Assembly (NCBI GenBank): GCA_947259105.1
Contig: CAMYKU010000003.1
Coordinates: 1 to 64,000 of the forward strand
Direction: 5' to 3'
Source: an uncultured Alphaproteobacteria bacterium
GTDB lineage: Bacteria > Pseudomonadota > Alphaproteobacteria > UBA8366 > JADFVY01
Length of the DNA stretch: 64,000 bases
Shown: positions 8,235 through 16,423 of the stretch, in pieces
Layout of the letters: the number at the start of each line of letters is the position of its first letter
How positions within the stretch are numbered: the stretch's first letter is position 1
Program-made: the position numbers and the translations under genes
Notes under the pieces: generated by a model
Seen by the model: the letters and a program-made list of their open reading frames with translations, nothing else
Told to the model about the DNA's origin: nothing
The model's database searches: none

Positions 8235-9107
8235 CTACTCCATCTTCTCGCCGAACAGGCCCTGCGGGCGCACCAGCAGAATCAGGAACAGCGCCAGGTA
8301 GAAGGTCATCATCGACCAGGTCGAGCCGAAATAGGAGCCAACGAACGCGGACACGATCGCCAGCAGGAACGCGCCGACCACGGCGCCCATCAGGCGTCCC
8401 ATGCCGCCGAGCACGATCAGCGACATCAGGAGCGCGATCCATTCCCAGTGGCGCGCCGGGAAGAAGCTGAAGATGAAGCTGATCAGCGCGCCCGAGGCGC
8501 CGGCGAGGCCGATGCCGATGCCGAAGGTTATGGTCGAGACCAGGCCGACATTGACGCCCAGCAGCTGGGCCGCCTCGCGGTTCTGGGTGGTCGCCCGGAT
8601 CGCGTATCCGAAGCGCGTGAACTTGAGGAAGGCGACCAGCGCGCCGATCAGGGCGATGCTGATCAGCCCGGCGTAGAACTGGCCCTTCGGCAGGAAGAGG
8701 TCTCCCAGCATGACGGCTTCCACCGCATAGGACGGCGAGGTGATGCGCTGGATATTGCCGAACAGGACGCCGAGCAGGCCATCGAACGACAGCGCCACCG
8801 CGAAGGTGAGGAGCACGGTCATCTCCGAGTATTTCGCGCTGCTCGCCTCGCGCTCGAAGATCAGCTTGTAGACGACGATGCCAAGGCAGAACAACGCGAT
8901 CATGGCGATCGGCATCGAGAGGATCGGATCGAGCCCGACCAGCGTGAACAGCCAGTAGCTGATGTAGGCGCCGATAATGATGAAGACCGGGTGGGCGAGG
9001 TTGATGATCTTCATGACGCCGAAGATCAGCGTCAACCCCGATGCCATGAGGGCGTAGACGCCGCCGAGCACGGCCCCGATCAGCAGGATCTGCAGGATAT
9101 CAGTCAT
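8235..9107 (-). CDS. livH: Branched-chain amino acid-type ABC transporter permease LivH
   Basis: The protein is 290 residues from the ATG at 9107, which shares one base with the livF stop (TGATG); the longer track start would run into livF. LivH motifs are 'GAVLGGVYALMASGLTLIFG' near the start, 'INLAHPVFIIIGAYISY', the 'FGYAIRATTQNREAAQLLGVN' cytoplasmic loop and 'VLGGMGRLMGAVVGAFLL'. It is one half of the membrane pore of the Liv transporter. It is translationally coupled to livF upstream and livM downstream. Confidence 0.9.
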   Translation of the reverse strand: MTDILQILLIGAVLGGVYALMASGLTLIFGVMKIINLAHPVFIIIGAYISYWLFTLVGLDPILSMPIAMIALFCLGIVVYKLIFEREASSAKYSEMTVLLTFAVALSFDGLLGVLFGNIQRITSPSYAVEAVMLGDLFLPKGQFYAGLISIALIGALVAFLKFTRFGYAIRATTQNREAAQLLGVNVGLVSTITFGIGIGLAGASGALISFIFSFFPARHWEWIALLMSLIVLGGMGRLMGAVVGAFLLAIVSAFVGSYFGSTWSMMTFYLALFLILLVRPQGLFGEKME

Positions 9108-9847
9108 CACGCCGCGCCCGCGCGTTTGCCGAGGTAGAGCTCGCGAATGCGCGGATCCTCGAGAATGCCATCCGCCGGCCCCTCGAACATCGTCCTGCCG
9201 AGGTCGAGAACGCATCCGAGGTCCGCGTTGGACAGGCCGACCACGGCGTTCTGTTCGACGATGATGACCGTGATCCCCTTGTCCTTGAGCAGCCGGATGA
9301 TGTCGAAGACCTGGCTGACGATCCGCGGCGCCAGGCCGAGTGACGGCTCGTCCAGCATGACGATGCGCGGGCGCAGGACCAGGGTCCGGCCCATCGTCAG
9401 CATCTGCTGTTCGCCGCCGGACAGGGATTTGGCGCGCTGGCCGCCGCGTTCGCGCAACACCGGGAACGCCTCCAGCACCTCGTCGAGACGGCGATCCAGA
9501 TCGGCCCTGTCGGTGATGATGTAACCGCCCATCCGCAGGTTTTCGCGCACGCTCATGTCCGGGAACAGGGCGCGCTCCTGGGGCACGAAGCAGATGCCGC
9601 GCCGCAGGATCTCGTCCGGCCGCAGCCCGGCGATCGATTCGCCGTCGAACACCACCTCGCCGGCGCGGGCCGGCAGCAGCCCGGAGACCACCTTCAGCAA
9701 CGTCGACTTGCCGGCGCCGTTCGGTCCGATGATGCAGTGGGTGCGTCCTTCCTCGACGGTGATCCCGGCGCCGTTCAGGATCGCCGGCCCGCGGCCGTAA
9801 CCGGCGACCACGTCGCGCACTTCCAGGAGAGCAGTGGATTCAGGCAT
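9107..9847 (-). CDS. livF: ABC transporter ATP-binding protein LivF
   Basis: The protein is 246 residues from the ATG at 9847, overlapping the livG stop by 8 nt. Walker A 'GPNGAGKSTLL', signature 'LSGGEQQML' and Walker B 'RIVMLDEPSLGLAP' are intact, as is the H-loop equivalent. Gln in 'IIVEQNA' occupies the switch position, as is normal for LivF. The order livK-G-F-H-M is a standard arrangement. It powers uptake with LivG on the cytoplasmic face. Confidence 0.92.
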   Translation of the reverse strand: MPESTALLEVRDVVAGYGRGPAILNGAGITVEEGRTHCIIGPNGAGKSTLLKVVSGLLPARAGEVVFDGESIAGLRPDEILRRGICFVPQERALFPDMSVRENLRMGGYIITDRADLDRRLDEVLEAFPVLRERGGQRAKSLSGGEQQMLTMGRTLVLRPRIVMLDEPSLGLAPRIVSQVFDIIRLLKDKGITVIIVEQNAVVGLSNADLGCVLDLGRTMFEGPADGILEDPRIRELYLGKRAGAA

Positions 9848-10580
9848 CTGCGCTCTGCGCCCCCAGATAGGCGTCGAGCACCCGCCGGTCGGCCTGGATG
9901 GCATCCGGCTCGCCCTCGGCGATCACCGAGCCGTACGCCATCACCACCACCTTGTGGCTGATGCTCATCACCAGCTCTATGTTGTGTTCGACGATGAGCA
10001 CCGTGAGGCCGCCGCGGTTGAGCTCCTGGATATGGCCGACGATGGCCTCCAGGAGGGTCGGGTTGACGCCGCCGGCGGGCTCGTCCAGCAGGATGATCTT
10101 CGGCTCCGACATCAGCAAGGCGGCGAAATCCATCAGCTTCTTCTGGCCGAAGGAAAGGTTGCGCGCTTCCTCGTGGGCGAGGCGCGTAATGCCGACGAAA
10201 TCGAGGAGCTCCATCGCCCGCGCCTCCTCGGCGCTGCCGATGGCCTTGCGGAACAGGCCGCCTATGCCTGTGACCCGGGACTGCACGATCAGGTTTTCCA
10301 GCACCGTCAGATCCTCGAGAGTGCGGGTGATCTGGAAGGTGCGGCTCATTCCGCGCCTTGTGATCTGGTGCGGGCGCAGGGAATCGATCCGCTTTCCCTC
10401 GAGCCAGACCTCGCCCGAATCCGAGGCCAGCGTGCCGCTGATCAGGTTGAAGACGGTCGTTTTGCCGGCGCCGTTCGGGCCGATCAACGCCGTGATCGAA
10501 CCCTCGTCCACCGCGAACGAGCAGTCGTTCACCGCGTGGATGCCGCCAAAGGATTTGCTCAGACGGCGAACCTCGAACAT
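9840..10580 (-). CDS. livG: ABC transporter ATP-binding protein LivG
   Basis: The protein is 246 residues from the ATG at 10580, preceded by a GAGGG-like site; the track's 10604 start would be a TTG. Walker A 'GPNGAGKTTVFN', signature 'LSFGQKKLMD', Walker B 'KIILLDEPAGGVNP' and switch His in 'IVEHNIELVM' are present. LivG is typified by the 'RGMSRTFQITRTLEDLTVLENL' region. It is separated from livK by about 100 nt containing a hairpin, which could lower expression of the membrane components relative to the binding protein. Confidence 0.92.
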   Translation of the reverse strand: MFEVRRLSKSFGGIHAVNDCSFAVDEGSITALIGPNGAGKTTVFNLISGTLASDSGEVWLEGKRIDSLRPHQITRRGMSRTFQITRTLEDLTVLENLIVQSRVTGIGGLFRKAIGSAEEARAMELLDFVGITRLAHEEARNLSFGQKKLMDFAALLMSEPKIILLDEPAGGVNPTLLEAIVGHIQELNRGGLTVLIVEHNIELVMSISHKVVVMAYGSVIAEGEPDAIQADRRVLDAYLGAQSADA

Positions 10581-10641
10581 GCCCTCAACCCTATGGACCC
10601 GCAAGGAATACGAACGGCCGGACAGGCCACCGGACCCGGCG

Positions 10642-10667
10642 CGCCGCGATCCGACCGGACCGCGGCG
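10642..10667 (-). promoter_or_regulatory. Hairpin between livK and livG
   Basis: Complementary arms CGCCGCG and CGCGGCG flank a 12-nt loop in the roughly 100-nt gap after livK. No U-run follows, so it is not a classical terminator. Hairpins placed after a binding-protein gene commonly stabilise its mRNA or attenuate the downstream genes; that role is inferred here. Confidence 0.4.
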
Positions 10668-10681
10668 TCCGGATTACCGGC

Positions 10682-11968
10682 TCACCACTGAGGCTTCGGA
10701 TAGAGGATCGGCGACGTGCCCTCGAACTCATCCGTCGGATAGATGAATCTGAGCTCCCCGCCCTGCCACTGGGTCATCAGATGCGACTTGTCGACCGGCA
10801 GGCCAACGTCGTCCCAGTGGAACGGGCCGAGGATGGTTCTGACCGGATCGGCCGCAGTCCGCGCGTGCATCCAGTCGGCGATCTTCTTGTTGTCGGTCGA
10901 GCCGGCGCCCCTTATCGCCTGTTCCATGCCCTGGCACAGGGCAAACGGGATCGCGCCGTCCTCGTCCGGCTCGGCGCCGTACCTGGCCTTGAAGGCGGCG
11001 ATGAAGTCCTTGTTCCCGAAGGGCTTGCCCGAGAGGACGCCCTTCCAGCCCGCGGCCGGGTGCCAACTCGAATGCACCATGATGCCCTCGGACGCCTTGC
11101 CGACGCTGTCGAGGTACTCGTTCTGGGTGCCCTGGCTCATATAAATCGCCTTGGGCTGGTATTTGAGCGTCTGCAGGGCGCGGGTCAGCTGCACCGCCTC
11201 TTCCGCCGAGGCGGTCAGCGCCACCAGGAATTCGGCGTTGCTGCGCTTGATCGAATTGGCCAGCGTCACCCAGTCCGAGAAGCCCTCTTCCGGCCATTTC
11301 TCGTTGAGCACCACCTTCATGCCGAGATTGGCGAGGTTTCCGGGCGCCAGGTTGGCGACGACCTTGCCGCTGCCCGGGAGCTTGACCTCGCTGCCGAGCA
11401 GGCCGGCCGCGATGCCATTGGCGAAGAAGTCGTCGGCCCGCACGATCGCGACCGTCTTCGGCATCTTGGATGTGTCCACGAGGTCCGTGAGCGTGCGCTG
11501 CACCGTCTTGCCGATGTACTCGGCCGCGTTCTGCTGGAAGTAGAACAGGTTCTTGTGGCCGATGCTGTAGATCCTGAGCGCGCCGCCCGAGGGGATCGGG
11601 TTCACCATGCCGTAGCGTTCGGTGATCGCGCTGACCGGGAAGGTCAGCTTGCTCGAGAAGGTGCCGAAGATCACGTCGACCTTGTCGACGTTGATCATGC
11701 GCTCGTACTGGCTGATCGCGGTTTCGGTGTCGGAGCGGTTGTCGCTGACGATCAGGTCGATTTTGCGCCCGAGAATGCCGCCATTGTCGTTGATCATGCC
11801 GACGCAAAGCTCGTAACCGACCTTGTGCTTGTCGCCGGTCACCGAGAACCCGCCGGTCAGCGGCAGCGAGGCGCCGACCTTGATCGGCTCCGCCGCGAAG
11901 GCCGCGCCCGAGATCGCCGAGACAACGAGCGTCGCGGCCGCAAGAAACGGTATGAGTCTGTGTTTCAT
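10682..11968 (-). CDS. livK: Liv-type ABC transporter periplasmic substrate-binding protein
   Basis: The protein is 428 residues from the ATG at 11968, which has GGGAGGA about 5 nt upstream. A Sec signal peptide ends at about residue 27 ('SGAAFAAEP'). The mature part starts with 'IKVGASLPLTGGFSVTGDKHKVGYEL', the usual entry of a type I periplasmic (LivJ/LivK, Peripla_BP_6) fold. At over 400 residues it is longer than leucine-binding proteins (about 345), like binding proteins for aromatic or amide compounds. It is the first gene of the block and is divergent from a LacI-type regulator across a 316-bp control region. Confidence 0.88.
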   Translation of the reverse strand: MKHRLIPFLAAATLVVSAISGAAFAAEPIKVGASLPLTGGFSVTGDKHKVGYELCVGMINDNGGILGRKIDLIVSDNRSDTETAISQYERMINVDKVDVIFGTFSSKLTFPVSAITERYGMVNPIPSGGALRIYSIGHKNLFYFQQNAAEYIGKTVQRTLTDLVDTSKMPKTVAIVRADDFFANGIAAGLLGSEVKLPGSGKVVANLAPGNLANLGMKVVLNEKWPEEGFSDWVTLANSIKRSNAEFLVALTASAEEAVQLTRALQTLKYQPKAIYMSQGTQNEYLDSVGKASEGIMVHSSWHPAAGWKGVLSGKPFGNKDFIAAFKARYGAEPDEDGAIPFALCQGMEQAIRGAGSTDNKKIADWMHARTAADPVRTILGPFHWDDVGLPVDKSHLMTQWQGGELRFIYPTDEFEGTSPILYPKPQW

Positions 11969-12284
11969 CCTGTCCTCCCAGTACAACATGCAATGACACG
12001 GGTGGTCCCGTATTTTCTTGGAACTTTCTGGTGTCGAAAACGCCCGCCGGAACCGACCGAAAGCCTTCCCAAAACCGGCTAAAAGCCTTTCCGCGATCAG
12101 CCAAAGGCCATCTCACAACCGGCTAAAAGCCTTTTCGCAATCGTTTGCACGTGCTAGGCTGAAAATACTGCCGCCGCGCGCGCCAAGTCAAGCGCTTTGT
12201 CCCGTTCTCCGGGTTTCCATTACTGCGGACGGGTGGGCCGAAAACCGGCCGGGGGTGCTGTCCTGCCGGCAGCCATCCGGTTCA
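11969..12284. promoter_or_regulatory. Divergent control region between livK and LacI-type regulator
   Basis: The 316-bp gap holds no gene I can support. Its centre (about 12054-12150) contains four imperfect tandem units of 22 bp, described separately, followed by TTGCACGTGC with the palindrome GCACGTGC near 12146. The livK-proximal end is a conventional ribosome-binding site. Regulation of the whole catabolic block by the adjacent LacI-family protein is likely from position. Confidence 0.5.
12054..12142. repeat. Four tandem 22-bp repeats, probable operator array
   Basis: The core AAAGCC or AAAGGCC recurs at about 12060, 12082, 12103 and 12126, a 22-bp period or two DNA helical turns. Units 2 and 4 are nearly identical (CCGGCTAAAAGCCTTT), and each holds the inverted repeat GGCT-AAA-AGCC. 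Same-face spacing suits cooperative binding of a regulator. The LacI-type gene at 12285 is the obvious partner, but its binding here is inferred. Confidence 0.6.
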
Positions 12285-13352
12285 ATGTCGAGTGCCGCGT
12301 TTATGGTCGATAGATCCCAACGAGCAACCGCCCGCAAGGCAACGACGCTCAAGCAACTGGCGGCACATGTCGGTGTCCATGTCTCGACGGTGTCGCGCGC
12401 GCTCAACCCGGAGACTAGGAACCTGATCGGGCCGGAGGTCGCAAAAAGGGTTCTCGCCGCCGCCAACGAACTGGGCTACGTGCCGAATTCGATGGCCGCC
12501 GCATTGCGCACGGGCCAGTCGCGGACCGTCGGTATCCTGATTCCGGATCTGATGAATCCCGTTTTTCCGCCCTTTATCCGCGGTATCCAGGATACGCTCG
12601 ACGGCGCCGGCTACACCGCAATCATTGCCAATTCCGACGGCGACAAGGATTACGAACGTGTCATCGTGCAGAAGATGCAGGCGCGGTTCGTGGCCGGCCT
12701 GATCATGGCGACCGCCCTTTACCGGGACGATCCCGCGGTCGGGGAATGCATCGAAAAGGGCATCCCCGTCGTGCTCATCAACCGGGGCGTCGACAACCGG
12801 GAGATCAGCGCCGTGGTCAGTGACGACGGGGCCGGGATCGCCGCCGCCGTCGAACATCTGGTGCGGCTCGGGCACCGGCGGATCGCCCATGCGGCGGGCC
12901 CGCCGGAGACATACACCGGCATGATGCGGCGCCGGGCGTTCCTGAACGCGATGCAGGCCAGCGGCCTGCCGGCGGACGAGGACCTGATCGTCTTCGCATC
13001 CGGCTATACGGTTCCGGCCGGGCGGGAGGCTCTCGCCGCGCTGCTGGAGCGCGGCAAGCCCTTCTCGGCGCTGATCGCCGCCAACGATCAGCTCGCCCTG
13101 GGCGCCCTGGACGGCCTGGCCGAGGCGGGGTTGCGGGTGCCGCGCGACGTCTCGCTGGTCGGCTTCAACGACATGCCGCTGGTCGACCGCATCGATCCGC
13201 CGCTGACCACACTGCGCATACAGCATTATGAAATGGGTGCGGAGGCGGCGCGCATCCTGCTCGACGAACTGGCGGACCCGCAGCGCGACCGCCGCACCGT
13301 GATGCTGGAGCCGCAACTGATCGTGCGCGGCTCGACGGCCCCGGCCACCTGA
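12285..13352 (+). CDS. LacI-family transcriptional regulator of the liv/catabolic block
   Basis: The protein is 355 residues from the ATG at 12285; an alternative ATG lies 18 nt later. The N-terminal LacI helix-turn-helix reads 'TLKQLAAHVGVHVSTVSRAL' (about residues 20-40), followed by the hinge 'GYVPNSMAAALRTGQ' and a periplasmic-binding-protein-like effector domain ('VGILIPDLMNPVFPPFIRGI', 'LIAANDQLALGALDGL', 'SLVGFNDMPLVDRIDPPLTT'). It is transcribed divergently from livK, so it probably represses or activates that operon in response to the imported compound or an intermediate. Confidence 0.88.
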   Translation: MSSAAFMVDRSQRATARKATTLKQLAAHVGVHVSTVSRALNPETRNLIGPEVAKRVLAAANELGYVPNSMAAALRTGQSRTVGILIPDLMNPVFPPFIRGIQDTLDGAGYTAIIANSDGDKDYERVIVQKMQARFVAGLIMATALYRDDPAVGECIEKGIPVVLINRGVDNREISAVVSDDGAGIAAAVEHLVRLGHRRIAHAAGPPETYTGMMRRRAFLNAMQASGLPADEDLIVFASGYTVPAGREALAALLERGKPFSALIAANDQLALGALDGLAEAGLRVPRDVSLVGFNDMPLVDRIDPPLTTLRIQHYEMGAEAARILLDELADPQRDRRTVMLEPQLIVRGSTAPAT

Positions 13353-13567
13353 CCGAATCCGGTCGCCGGGAACGGCCGGCCGCGACGGGTGGGCGGCCGA
13401 CGGCCGGTCCCGCCTTTCAGGACACGTTTGCCGCGCCAACGGGCAACAGCCCTGCGCGAGCGGCGTGTATCGCCCGCCGCCGCCGTAAAGAATTTCTTAA
13501 TACTAAGGAATAATTTACGAGCCCCTACGTTTTACAGTTACGTGTTTGGGCAAAATCGGCGGACCCG

Positions 13568-13759
13568 ATGAAGTATCTCACGATGTTCTTCGCTTCGTTA
13601 CGGATGGTGAAAGCGCCAGACAGCGGCCATTTCGCGCATGATTTGGAGCGCTGGACGACACGGATCGACGAGCTTTGTCCCGAAGACACGGCCGGCCGGT
13701 TCACGGCCGAGGACTCGTACGAAGAGACCCGCACCGTCACGGTGCCGAAGGCCGCCTGA
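13568..13759 (+). CDS. Possible small hypothetical protein (63 aa)
   Basis: This ORF begins MKYLTMFFASLRMVK and ends in a charged, Glu/Thr-rich tail with no recognised domain. It lies just after an AT-rich stretch that could supply a promoter and is followed by a strong hairpin at 13826, which is consistent with a small monocistronic gene. There is no clear Shine-Dalgarno site before the ATG. Nothing else supports it, so it may be a chance ORF. Confidence 0.3.
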   Translation: MKYLTMFFASLRMVKAPDSGHFAHDLERWTTRIDELCPEDTAGRFTAEDSYEETRTVTVPKAA

Positions 13760-13825
13760 AGCAGGCCACGGCTCGTGGTGGATGCAGGCGCGACGAACCC
13801 GGAAATGGGCGCCCGTCGCGCCACG

Positions 13826-13852
13826 CCAGGCGCCCGGGTAGGGGGCGCCTGG
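13826..13852 (+). terminator. Strong stem-loop, probable terminator
   Basis: A perfect 9-bp stem, CCAGGCGCC and GGCGCCTGG, closes a 9-nt loop, followed by CACCCTTTTCC. The stem and short T-run fit a rho-independent terminator for the LacI gene or the small ORF upstream. Its symmetry would also allow action on the opposite strand. Confidence 0.6.
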
Positions 13853-14048
13853 CACCCTTTTCCGGCCAATTCACAGCGCCCCCGGACCGTTGCGTGGCGA
13901 TCACCACACTAGCTTCCTCCGATCACAAACGCGGTGTTCGCAAGTCGCCGGCCGTCGTCTCGAATTGACAATCCTGCCGCCGCGGCGGGATAATTCCTGC
14001 GCACCGCGGCGGACCGGACGCCTTTGGCCGCGGCGCAAGGAGGAATGG

Positions 14049-14705
14049 ATGTATCTCGGCCTCGACGACGTACGGCCCGCGGTGGTCGCCATCGACCTGC
14101 ATCGCGGGCACATGGATATGGACGTGGCGACCCTGCCGGCGCCGCCCGAGGTGGCGGCGCGGGTGGTCGCCGCGAACCTCGCCTTCAACAATCGTTGCCG
14201 TCCGCTCGGCATCCCGATAATCCATGTCGTCTCGCAGTATCGCGATTCGGCCGAGACCGCGGGCAATCCGTACTGGAAGACCAAGGTGGATCGCGCCGGC
14301 GACACGCGGGCGAACCAGTTCCGCCACAACCTCGCCGGCAGCCCCGGCACCGAGATCATGCCCGGGCTGTTCGCCGAGGGCGACCTGGTGATCGACACCA
14401 AGAAGCGCAAGGACTGCTTTTATGCGACCGACCTTGATTTCATGCTGCGGGCGCGCGGCGTCAACGTGCTGCTGCTGACCGGGGTGAACACCAACAGCTG
14501 CGTGCTGTGCACGGCGGCGTCGGCGAACACGCTGGACTACCTGCCGATCGTCGTGGAGGACTGCGTCGGCTCGATGGACGGCGAGGACCGGCATGAGGCG
14601 GCGCTCGTGTGCATCCGCACCGCGCTCGGCTTCGCGATGCCCCAGGACGCGGTCTTCGCGGCGCTGGCCGCCAATGGCGTTGGCGCCGGGGCGGCGGCGG
14701 AATAG
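14049..14705 (+). CDS. Isochorismatase-like cysteine hydrolase
   Basis: The protein is 218 residues from the ATG at 14049, with AAGGAGGA just upstream. The isochorismatase-like triad is visible: Asp in 'VVAIDLHRGH' (D16), Lys in 'VIDTKKRKDCF' (about 119) and Cys in 'GVNTNSCVLCTA' (C151). The family hydrolyses N-carbamoyl compounds, nicotinamide, ureidoacrylate, biuret and related amides through the Cys. It stands alone, with the sugar dehydrogenase gene starting 92 nt downstream on the same strand. The substrate is unassigned. N-carbamoylsarcosine- or biuret-type amidohydrolase activity is plausible but not shown. Confidence 0.82.
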   Translation: MYLGLDDVRPAVVAIDLHRGHMDMDVATLPAPPEVAARVVAANLAFNNRCRPLGIPIIHVVSQYRDSAETAGNPYWKTKVDRAGDTRANQFRHNLAGSPGTEIMPGLFAEGDLVIDTKKRKDCFYATDLDFMLRARGVNVLLLTGVNTNSCVLCTAASANTLDYLPIVVEDCVGSMDGEDRHEAALVCIRTALGFAMPQDAVFAALAANGVGAGAAAE

Positions 14706-14797
14706 GGGCCCCGAAAACCGCAGAAAACGCCGGTGCATGGGGTTGTTTCGCCCGGTTCGGGTGGCGGCCCTCGTGTTGGCGTGGGAGGCACACAGAG

Positions 14798-15937
14798 ATG
14801 ATCCCCAGAGAAGCATTGCACCGGGCGACGGCAGCCCTCGTCATCGCATCCCTGCCGTTCGCGACAGCCTGCGTCGCCGCCGAGACCTACCCTTCGGAGC
14901 ATTACAATTTGCGTCTCGTGACCGTCGCCGGCGGGCTCGAACATCCATGGTCGCTCGCCTGGCTGCCGGACGGCCGCATGCTCGTCACCGAGCGCGAGGG
15001 GCGCCTGCGCATCGTCACCGCCGACGGCGAAGTCTCGGCGCCGGTCGAAGGGTTGCCCGAGATCGCCGTGACCGGCCAGGGCGGTCTGCTCGACATTCTC
15101 GTCGCGCCGGACTTCGCAACCAGCCGGACGATTTATTTCTCCTTCTCCGAACCGGGCGAGGGCGGCCAGGGCACCGCCGTTGCGGCCGCCGAGCTTGACG
15201 GCGCGCGGCTCGCCAACCTCAGGATCCTGTTCCGCCAGCTCCCGAAGAGCGGCGGCGGCCGGCATTTCGGCTCGCGGCTGGTGCTGGCGCGCGACGGGAC
15301 GCTGTTCGTCACCGTCGGCGAGCGCGGCGAGGCCGAGCGCGCTCAGGACACCACGGTCAACCGCGGCCAGGTGGTGCGCATCCACACCGACGGAAGCATC
15401 CCCCGCGACAACCCGTTCGTCGGCCGCGCCGGCTACCGGCCCGAGATCTGGTCGTACGGTCACCGCAACCCGCAAGGCGCGGCGCTCCATCCGGAGACCG
15501 GCGAGCTCTGGATCAACGAGCACGGCGCCCGCGGCGGCGACGAGGTCAACATCCCGCGGGGCGGGCGCAACTACGGCTGGCCGGTCATCGCCTACGGTCG
15601 CCATTACTGGGGCGGAGAAATCGGCGAGGGCACGCACAAGGGGGGGATGGAGCAGCCGGTGCACTACTGGGACCCGTCGATCGCCCCGTCCGGCATGGCG
15701 TTCTATACCGGCGACAAATTTCCGGCATGGCGGGGCAATCTGCTGGTCGGCGCGCTCAAGTACCAGCTCGTCGCGCGGCTCGTGCTCGACGGCGAGACCG
15801 TCGTCGCCGAGGAGCGCATCCTCGAGGAGCTGGGCGAACGCATCCGCGACATCCGCCAGGGACCAGATGGATATGTCTACCTGCTGACCGACGATAGCGG
15901 CGGCCGTATCCTGCGCCTCGAGCCCGCGGGCGGTTGA
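14798..15937 (+). CDS. PQQ-dependent soluble aldose sugar dehydrogenase (YliI/Asd type)
   Basis: The protein is 379 residues from the ATG at 14798 with GGGAGG about 8 nt upstream; the larger track ORF starts inside the previous gene. A Sec signal peptide (about 1-28, 'ATACVAAETYPSE') sends it to the periplasm. The six-bladed glucose/sorbosone dehydrogenase beta-propeller is clear from 'GGLEHPWSLAWLPDGRMLVTER', 'GRHFGSRLVLARDGTLFVTVGERG', 'YGHRNPQGAALHPETGELW' and 'HGARGGDEVN'. It would oxidise aldoses with PQQ and pass electrons to the respiratory chain. No PQQ biosynthesis gene is in the window. Confidence 0.88.
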   Translation: MIPREALHRATAALVIASLPFATACVAAETYPSEHYNLRLVTVAGGLEHPWSLAWLPDGRMLVTEREGRLRIVTADGEVSAPVEGLPEIAVTGQGGLLDILVAPDFATSRTIYFSFSEPGEGGQGTAVAAAELDGARLANLRILFRQLPKSGGGRHFGSRLVLARDGTLFVTVGERGEAERAQDTTVNRGQVVRIHTDGSIPRDNPFVGRAGYRPEIWSYGHRNPQGAALHPETGELWINEHGARGGDEVNIPRGGRNYGWPVIAYGRHYWGGEIGEGTHKGGMEQPVHYWDPSIAPSGMAFYTGDKFPAWRGNLLVGALKYQLVARLVLDGETVVAEERILEELGERIRDIRQGPDGYVYLLTDDSGGRILRLEPAGG

Positions 15938-16185
15938 ATGGCCGGCGCCGAATCCATTTGGATAGCGCTCCAGGCAGGGTATCTGCCGAGGGGCCCGGGA
16001 CCGGGTGCACACCGTGACGGCTGTTGGTTGAAGTCGCCGCCACGGCGTGCGGTCCCGTGGGCAATTGGGAAGAAGGACCGTCGATGACGCCGAAGAGGAC
16101 CCTGCCAGGCACCGCATCGGCCTCATCCATGGCGGCCAGACTGGCAGATTGCCGGCCGAAACGCATTGACATGCGTCAACGGGAT
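15938..16185. other. Convergent intergenic gap
   Basis: About 250 bp lie between the sugar dehydrogenase stop and the cysteine-rich gene on the other strand. I see no convincing ORF, terminator hairpin or RNA gene. Confidence 0.4.
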
Positions 16186-16413
16186 CTACGATTTGCGCTC
16201 GGATCGTTGCCGCACGGGACCCTCTGTGACTTCGGCAATGTCGGATCGCCCGGTCAGGCAGACCGGGCACACGCAGCCGCTGGCGCCGGTGCGGATGATC
16301 ATCGCCTCGTAATCGAAGTCGCGGTCGACCTTCAGGCACCAGCAATCGGCCGATCCGTCGCAGTTGAAGCCGCGCCCGCAATTGGGGCAACGGGTGCGCT
16401 GCGGCGTCGTCAT
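16186..16413 (-). CDS. Small cysteine-rich CWC-family protein
   Basis: The 75-residue protein has 'CPNCGRGFNCDGSADCWC' at residues 9-26 and a further 'GCVCPVCLTG' near residue 47. The CxxC...C...CWC spacing matches the Cys_rich_CWC family, small proteins presumed to bind a metal (zinc ribbon-like) with no known function. It starts 10 nt after the stop of the 175-residue protein upstream on the same strand and is probably co-transcribed with it. Confidence 0.7.
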   Translation of the reverse strand: MTTPQRTRCPNCGRGFNCDGSADCWCLKVDRDFDYEAMIIRTGASGCVCPVCLTGRSDIAEVTEGPVRQRSERKS

Positions 16414-16423
16414 GGCCGGCCGG

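Larger units (their letters stand above)
13353..14048. other. Sparse intergenic region between LacI-type and isochorismatase genes
   Basis: About 700 bp separate the two genes. It holds an AT-rich patch near 13490-13520 (TTCTTAATACTAAGGAATAA), a doubtful 63-codon ORF (13568-13759) and a strong hairpin (13826-13852). Between about 13870 and 14030 I see only the leader of the next gene. No RNA gene is apparent. Confidence 0.5.

Noticed and set aside
14537-16390. 617-codon minus ORF opposite the sugar dehydrogenase
   Set aside because: Shadow of the plus-strand PQQ dehydrogenase and isochorismatase genes; no signal or family motif.
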